NCBI GenBank assembly: GCA_000499405.2
Contig: HG738139.1
Span: 12,946,898 to 13,010,897, forward strand
Direction of reading: 5' to 3'
DNA: 64,000 bases
Origin: Onchocerca volvulus
Lineage: Eukaryota; Nematoda; Chromadorea; Rhabditida; Onchocercidae
In this document: positions 57,701 through 64,000 of the stretch, one piece after another
Layout: each line of letters begins with the position of its first letter
Numbering within the stretch: the stretch's first letter is position 1
Position numbers and translations under genes: made by a program
Notes under the pieces: model-generated
Seen by the model: only the letters and a program-made list of their open reading frames with translations
Databases searched by the model: none
Told to the model about the DNA's origin: nothing

Positions 57701-59121
57701 GCACAGAATCAAATAATGAAATTTTGTTCTAAATTCGTGAAAAGTCATTTTATATGAAATGCTGATTTTTCAAGGATCTTAAAATTGATGCTAAAATTTT
57801 TACTTTCTGATTAGAAAATATAATTTAAAAGCATCAAAGAATGATGGAAAATTGAACTCTTCCGGAATCTTCAAATTTTCGAATTGCTAGCATTTCATTG
57901 GGACTAGATTTATTTTATTTATCTTTGCTAAGAAAAATATTTCCTAACAGCTGCTCTTTAAGCCTTTGCAAATATACGCCAACAATAACTTTATTTTTAT
58001 CATTAAAATCAATTTTGCTAAATAAATATTAGGAATTAGTTATGACCTTCGACCTTCGCATAAATGACCTTCGCATAAACTTTGCAATCTTACGACTGAT
58101 TTAAATTGAAATTTCGGAAAATTTTATGAAAAAAGTATGGAAAATGGCACAAAATGAGAAAATGAAAATTAATCGAAATGAAATAAGCGATAAGTAAACA
58201 AAGTAAAAGTAAACAACGGCAATTTTAAATGATGTGAAATAAGGCAACTGGAAGCACCATTAGTCAGAAAAAAAAAAAAGAACTAAAATATGTTTAAAAG
58301 AAATATTTGATTATTTAATGTCGTAAGCCTGGATGGAGAAAACTCCAAGAATGAAATAGCTTGTTAATTCTTGAGTATTAAATTAAGATAAATATTAATT
58401 TTGGAAAAAAATCTGTTAGTTTTGCTGAGATTTGAAATTTGAATAGATCAACTGATTTTGTTTAATTTACACTTAAGCCGTTTTTAGCTTCAAAGATAAA
58501 CGAAAAAAGTGGACAGACATGTAAAAAAAAAAAAAAACGGAAGTAAACGAACAAAAAATCTGCTCGATGAATATTGGAGCATTATATAATATGCGTATTT
58601 TAGAATTTGCCGAAATCAAATCATCAAATCAATGATAATTGCGATATTCCAGATGTTAGCGAAAGTAACGAAAATGAGCGGTTTCTTTCAAAAAGTTGAA
58701 AAATTCGAGATTGCTTTCTAGTAACAAGTATTTCTCGAAAAATTAGCAAAAGAAATAAATAAATGAAATTAGTATGGATAAAATATCGGGAAAAATCAGG
58801 AGCAATTTATCGAGAATATCATTAATCCTGGATGATCGATGAGATGAATTACGAAAAATTGCCGTTTTCCAGCTTATTTTTATGATTCTTAAATTGAACA
58901 GTTAATTAGAATAGGACAAAGATTAAGCATCATTATGAAATAGACCGAATCAACTGTAAGTTACAGAATACCCCTTAACAGTTACACAGTATTTAAGTAT
59001 CATATGACCGTTTCTCCAATGATGTTACTGTAGTAATAAAAAATTACAAGAAAGGGTTTTAGTGAAAAATCTAATCAGTGATAATGATTATAAAATAATC
59101 GAGAACTAAATCATTACTATA

Positions 59122-59245
59122 TTGAAAGAAATTCCGATAAATTTTGCTAATAAATAAATCAAATTTGTTTGATTTATTAAACATAGTTTACTGGAATTTA
59201 ACAAGTTTTATTTATTAACATTAATTTACCGGAATTTCTTTCAAT
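59122..59245. repeat. Inverted repeat of about 20 bp arms (possible MITE-like relic)
   Basis: ATTGAAAGAAATTCCGATAA near 59122 and its near-complement ACCGGAATTTCTTTCAAT near 59229 enclose about 85 bases. No transposase and no clear target-site duplication. Confidence 0.6.
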
Positions 59246-60607
59246 CTAGTGATATAATTCTGTGACATAGATCAAAAATCACGTCATTTTGTTAACTTTA
59301 AAAAAAAGAAAAAAAAAGAAGAAAAAAAACAGTACTAGTAGATATTTCTGTGCCAATGTTTGTCATCCAACTTGCAATATTTCTATCAACATAATCTCAT
59401 TTAAATTTTTAATTAAAAAATTTGGTTGCATGAAAAAGATTGGAAAGAAAAAAGAAAGCAACGGAAGAAGAAAAGATAATTATAGTACTAATTTGAAATA
59501 TTTTTTTTCAGAAAAAAAAAAAAAACAAAAAATAAAATGAGAGAAAAGGCAATATGCACAGCTGCATTACATTAAATGTAAAAAAATTCAAAAAAATGAA
59601 AAGAAAAATCAGAAAATGTATAATAAATTGGAAATATTCAAGTACCACGATTTATTTTCTTCTTCCCTTGAACGAATGATTAAGAACAGCTGCGTTTAAA
59701 ACAATTTCCAATATATATGTATTTTCATAAAGTTGGCAATTCTCTCATGTAAAAATGATGAAATTTGAAAAAGAAAAAAGAAAAAAAAGAGAAAGAAATT
59801 GAAATTTGCAAAAAAGTTACCCTTTTCGGTGATTAAAAAAAATCCTCTATTACTTTCTGGAAAATTATATATCTCATAAAATTTTTTATTTCATATATTT
59901 TATGAAAATAGTAGAACTCTTGATATGAATTTTAAAATAATTTTATTTTTGAACAAAACCATCCGCACAAGTTATTGAAAAAAAGTTAAAATTTGTTAAA
60001 AAGTCGTTTTTTTTTTTTTTTTTTTGGTGATTAAAAAATCGCTATTATTTTTTGGAAAATTGATTCGCTAATAAATATTCTAATAAAAATTTTTTTTTTC
60101 ATATTTTAGATTTTTGTAAATATTAAAATTCTTAAAATGATTTTTAAAATTGAAAGTAGTTGAATGCTGAAAAATATTGAAATTTTTTTATGAAATTTTG
60201 ATGTATCAAATTAGAATTCGTTTAAATTTTCTGGCAATCTTAATGCAAATATTTTAAAAGTTAAATTATGTAAACAATTCAAAAGTTTTCCATTTCCTAA
60301 GGGTTTTGATATAGGCTTCAAATGATATGGGCTTTGTTGGTCTAAAATCTAGAGATTCGTTGATATCAAAGCAATTATTTGCTTGAAGATTCGAAATTTT
60401 TGACAATAGTCTTTTGAAGATTTTTGAATAAATCTATAGGCTAATCAAATAAGTCAAATTGCTTAAACTTCAATCCATGTCACATAGGAGGATGACATTC
60501 TTTGCATGATTCATCAGACTAGTAATATATAAGCAAGAAAGAGTGATTAATTATCATAATTCTCTGTTATTTTTCTCAAATCACTCATTATGACACATTT
60601 GAATAAA

Positions 60608-60649
60608 TTAACTTGTAATTAAACTTACCAATCAAAAATTACAAGTTAA
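60608..60649. repeat. Perfect 13-bp hairpin
   Basis: TTAACTTGTAATT at 60608-60620 pairs exactly with AATTACAAGTTAA at 60637-60649, loop of 16 bases. Confidence 0.85.
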
Positions 60650-61642
60650 GCTAATAAACTTTAATAATCCTTCAAATGTAATACATGAAAAGATTGGATG
60701 AAAATTTTAACAAAACGATTAAATAAGTTTTAAAATGTGACTAAATTCTTTCTTTTTTTTTTTTTTCACGAACATTTTAAAAACTTTACTAAAACGTGCA
60801 AAAAATGATTGAAAATTTTTTTAGGAGAAATGGGATCATATCATTGAAAATGAAAATATCGATGAAAATGGTTGATGGAAAAGTACGGAACAATTGATTT
60901 ATTGTAGTGATTGTGATTCAAAAAAAAAAAAAAAGAATTTGACAAAATAGTATTTGAAGCAAAATTTCGTACTTTTTCAAGATTTTTATGCAAACAAAAT
61001 TTCACTTTAATACCAGAATTTTTGTGGAAAAAAAAAGAAACATTACCAGTTATTTATTGCTGTTATATATGCATAAAAAATAAAACTAATTGTATATAAT
61101 GAGGCTAGAATATCCTAAAAAAAAAATGACCTTTAATTTATAATATAATCAATTTCCTGGATAAATGAGGAAATAAATCAATGCAAAATGTAAACAAAAA
61201 AAAAAAAAAAATAGGGAGCAATAAGTAAACATGTGAATATGTCATATCCTATAGAACAAATGTCATCATCAATTTGGCTACTTTATTCTCAATTTTTGCT
61301 AATTCTCTTATCAGTATTAATTGATAAAGCAATAATATCAACTGATATGAATCTCATTAATTTTGCAATTGCATTTTCTTCAGGCATTCAGTCTTGAAAA
61401 TACGAATCGTTATTGTTCTTATTTATAGATAAAAAATTCTATAAAATGAGCCAAGAATTCCTTAAAAAGTGATAAGTTTCATTCTTGGCAGATTAAAAAA
61501 AATCCTATCATCTAAATTATATATTAAATACGAAATTAAGCTTAAAATCTTGCAGCAATTTTCATTAAATGATAGGCGACATTCGTTGATTGCTTAAATA
61601 AACAATACCATAAACAAATGAAATAGTTAGGAAAGAGGGCCA

Positions 61643-61933
61643 AAACTTTTGGCCAAGGCTTATCTTTTGAATCTTTATCAATTTTTAATTTCCTTCAAAA
61701 TCAAATTACCCAACCAACTCAGTGCTTTGTCCAAATATATCACGTAAATATTTACATATGCATATACGAAATAAGGGACAGATTATATTGATATAGATAG
61801 AATGCGCATTTTTTGGCTAGAAGATTTTGTCTAGGCTTCTCTTCTAAACTTCTATAAGGCCTTAATTTCCTCCAAAATCAAATTACTTAACCTTGACAAA
61901 ATATATCACATAAATATTTGCATATATAAATAT

Positions 61934-61936
<3 letters not shown>
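61643..61936. repeat. Two-copy duplication, period about 175 bp
   Basis: TTAATTTCCTTCAAAATCAA (about 61686) and TTAATTTCCTCCAAAATCAA (about 61863), with matching flanks including ATATCAC(G/A)TAAATATTT. Confidence 0.85.

Positions 61937-61937
<1 letters not shown>

Positions 61938-61978
<41 letters not shown>
61938..61978. repeat. (GA)n microsatellite
   Basis: About 20 uninterrupted dinucleotide units, directly abutting the duplication. Confidence 0.97.
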
Positions 61979-61982
<4 letters not shown>

Positions 61983-63629
61983 ACAAGGAAATAGCCATAT
62001 CTTTCCTGTTTTGGTGTTTTAAAATCGGAAATATTGTATTTCAGTTTTGTCTGAGAAAAATTTGCAACATTTAATTCCAGATGATGCTTAATTTAAATGA
62101 ACTTTAAATGACCTTTGAAAATACACAAAGTTAGTTTTTTTTTTTTTTGCAATGTTTTTATACGTAAAATATTTGCTAATATATGAATTATAACGGAAAT
62201 GTAGCATAATTTTTTAACTAAATCAAAAAAAAAGCGCAAAAAAAGCACGAAAAAGTCAATTTAAAAAAAAGTTTAAAAAAGCATAAAATTAATTTGAAAA
62301 ATTAAGTGATGATTGACTATTTAACGTCAAATTTTTCAATATGTAAAAAAATTCAAAATTTTTACTCAATTCTAGCATTATTCTTAATCAAGATAAGTCA
62401 TAGGGAGTACCTTTGGGAATTTTAATAATCATAACTATTTGTTTATTTCGAATAAATTGAGGAAAATTCAAAGCTCAAATTAAACTTTTCCTAAATCATC
62501 AATGTGGAAAAATGATGAAAAAGTGTGAATTCTGAGATAGCACAAATTGACCTTGAAAATTAATCCATTTTTATTCTCAAGAGAGAATAAAACAAGGTCG
62601 ATAAAAGAAGTGGGAAAAGTTTGCTAACCGAATTGAGAAGAAAAGTAAACAATTTCAATGTAGAAGGAGGAAAAAATAAACTAAAGAGAAGTGCATAGAA
62701 TGATGCAAACAAAAAAAGGTATTGGTGGAAACAAAATTTGAATAAAAGAAATATAAATTGCAATATTTAATCATCCAAGAAAGCAGAGGTTAAAAAGTAA
62801 ATAGAATTATTGATAAATAGGTAAAGATGTAAAATAGGTACTACTGATAAATAAATAATGATATAATAATAGCTTGAAAAACGAAAAGTAAGAAATATTT
62901 TGGCAAATAATTAATTACTGATAATTAATGAATGAGTAAATGCAATTAATTGATTGGACAAAAGGACAATTTATTGTTTGTAAATAGGCAGTAATTAATT
63001 TTAATTTGAAAAAAACTAAATTTGTATTATTTTATTGATTTTAGTGTCATCTGATTTTAAAGTTCGATAGAAATGTGACAGAAATATGTCATCCGATTGT
63101 ATTTCCTTTTCTAGCATAATTACTTTACTCTCCACTTTTTTAACATAATATTTGAAGTGCAAATATGGTAATGCGACTGCTTGATCAATATTGTATTTAT
63201 AATTCTGGGTAACAGTTACGAATAAATTTGCAAGTCAAATAAGATATTCTCAGTTTATGGCAAAATATTAAAGAATGAAAACGGAAATTCAAATCTCGCA
63301 ATTCCATTCAACAATGATTTCCTGAATTGTGGTAAAGTGCTAAATCTTAACAAAAGATAGCAATTAAGTTTGCCGTGAAGCAGTGAAAATAGCGCTCATT
63401 TATGATTGATTTGCATGCAAATTACATGAACACTATCTTAAAGTAGTAAATAAATGAGTGTTCCAGACCTAAATTGTAATTTTCAAGTACCACTTCAGGA
63501 TGAATAAATGGTATAAAGGGCTTCAGTAAATTAATTAACAATTCTATTTCTGAAGCTTTTCTTTAAATAGCTTGGATTCACAAGTAGCATGCATTCATTT
63601 GCTATCCTAGAACAAACTATAAGCAACAT

Positions 63630-63845
63630 TCAGAATAGCTGGAATACGCAATGAAGCTGTTATATTCGGCAAAGCGAATGATTAGAGGAATTGTGAGACG
63701 AAACGTTTTCAATCTTTTTTCAAATTTTCAATGAGAATGACGTCTTGCTTGCTTGAATGAAGCGTAGATATTGAAATGTGTATTCCACGTAGGCCATTTT
63801 GATAAGCAGGATTGACGCTGTAGGATGAACGAAACATTGAGCCAT
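63630..63845 (+). repeat. Interspersed repeat R1, copy 3
   Basis: The fullest match to copy 1, from AGCTGGAATACGCAATGAAG through TGTAGGATGAACGAAACATT. Same orientation. Confidence 0.9.
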
Positions 63846-63855
63846 AACGGCTTCA

Positions 63856-63986
63856 ATATTGGTCCTTCTAGAAGATTTACATGCATCTAGTTGGTCCTTC
63901 TAGAACAAATCATAAAAAACATGCATCCACTGATCCTTTTAAAACGAACATGAGTAATGCACATATGTTCATTGGTCCTTCTAGAA
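63856..63986. repeat. Tandem motif TTGGTCCTTCTAGAA
   Basis: Copies near 63858, 63890, 63930 (diverged) and 63971, spacing 33-41 bases, with ACATGCAT/GCACATAT elements between. Abuts R1 copy 3 and runs to the window edge. Confidence 0.85.
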
Positions 63987-64000
63987 TGAGCAGTAATATA

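Larger units (their letters stand above)
48990..64000. other. 15 kb without coding evidence, upstream of mig-10
   Basis: No convincing exon chain on either strand. Contents are long A and T runs, a roughly 74-bp tandem array, several perfect hairpins and palindromes, a duplicated roughly 175-bp block ending in (GA)n, R1 copy 3 and a short tandem motif at the right edge. It may hold mig-10 enhancers and alternative promoters. Confidence 0.5.

Noticed and set aside
1..64000. CRISPR arrays, bacterial operons, rRNA
   Set aside because: None present. The regular repeats here are intronic minisatellites without unique spacers, and the gene structure is eukaryotic.

Overview
The window looks like nuclear DNA of a parasitic nematode, most likely a clade III (spirurid or filarial-type) worm. 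It is very AT-rich, with many poly-A and poly-T runs. Its genes are split into many short exons with GT-AG introns, and acceptors usually read TTTCAG or TTTTAG. One gene is recognisable as the nematode/animal MRL-family adaptor MIG-10. The group assignment is inferred from composition and gene style; no species can be named from the sequence alone. I see no bacterial genes, tRNA, rRNA, CRISPR array or autonomous transposon.

Layout. Positions 1-2646 are the 5' flank. A very large plus-strand gene (here gene A) runs from about 2647 to 32199 in roughly 40 exons joined with consistent reading phase. It encodes a protein of about 1,810 residues that I do not recognise. The protein is polar, rich in Ser, Gln, Arg and Pro, has no membrane segment in its well-supported exons, and carries a recurring ETRP-type motif and several W-P motifs. 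It appears to have a second start at 9623, a weakly resolved run of tiny exons at 19.3-20.9 kb, and a pair of alternative exons near 30 kb. Immediately downstream, 32677-34681 holds four further plus-strand exon-like blocks ending in a stop. They are either a small separate gene (gene B) or an alternative 3' end of gene A.

On the minus strand, 34791-48903 is a 12-exon mig-10 gene coding for about 883 residues. In order it has an N-terminal leucine-rich helix, a coiled-coil/RA/PH module, an FPPPPP Ena/VASP-binding motif and a C-terminal polyproline stretch. It converges with genes A and B, with only about 110 bp between the gene B and mig-10 stop codons. Its first coding exon begins CAG|ATG, which suggests spliced-leader trans-splicing or an upstream exon. 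The last 15 kb (48.9-64 kb) has no coding evidence and is upstream or first-intron DNA of mig-10.

Non-coding structure. The introns and the 15 kb flank are full of short minisatellites (units of about 24, 29, 32, 35, 47, 75 and 80 bp), microsatellites, perfect hairpins, and a roughly 200-bp interspersed repeat present three times in the same orientation. The most striking is a 29-bp tandem array in which every unit carries a consensus 3' splice site and the last unit is the acceptor of a gene A exon. MIG-10 family proteins link Ras-like signalling and phosphoinositides to actin assembly in neuron migration and axon guidance. No functional link between gene A and mig-10 can be shown from this window.
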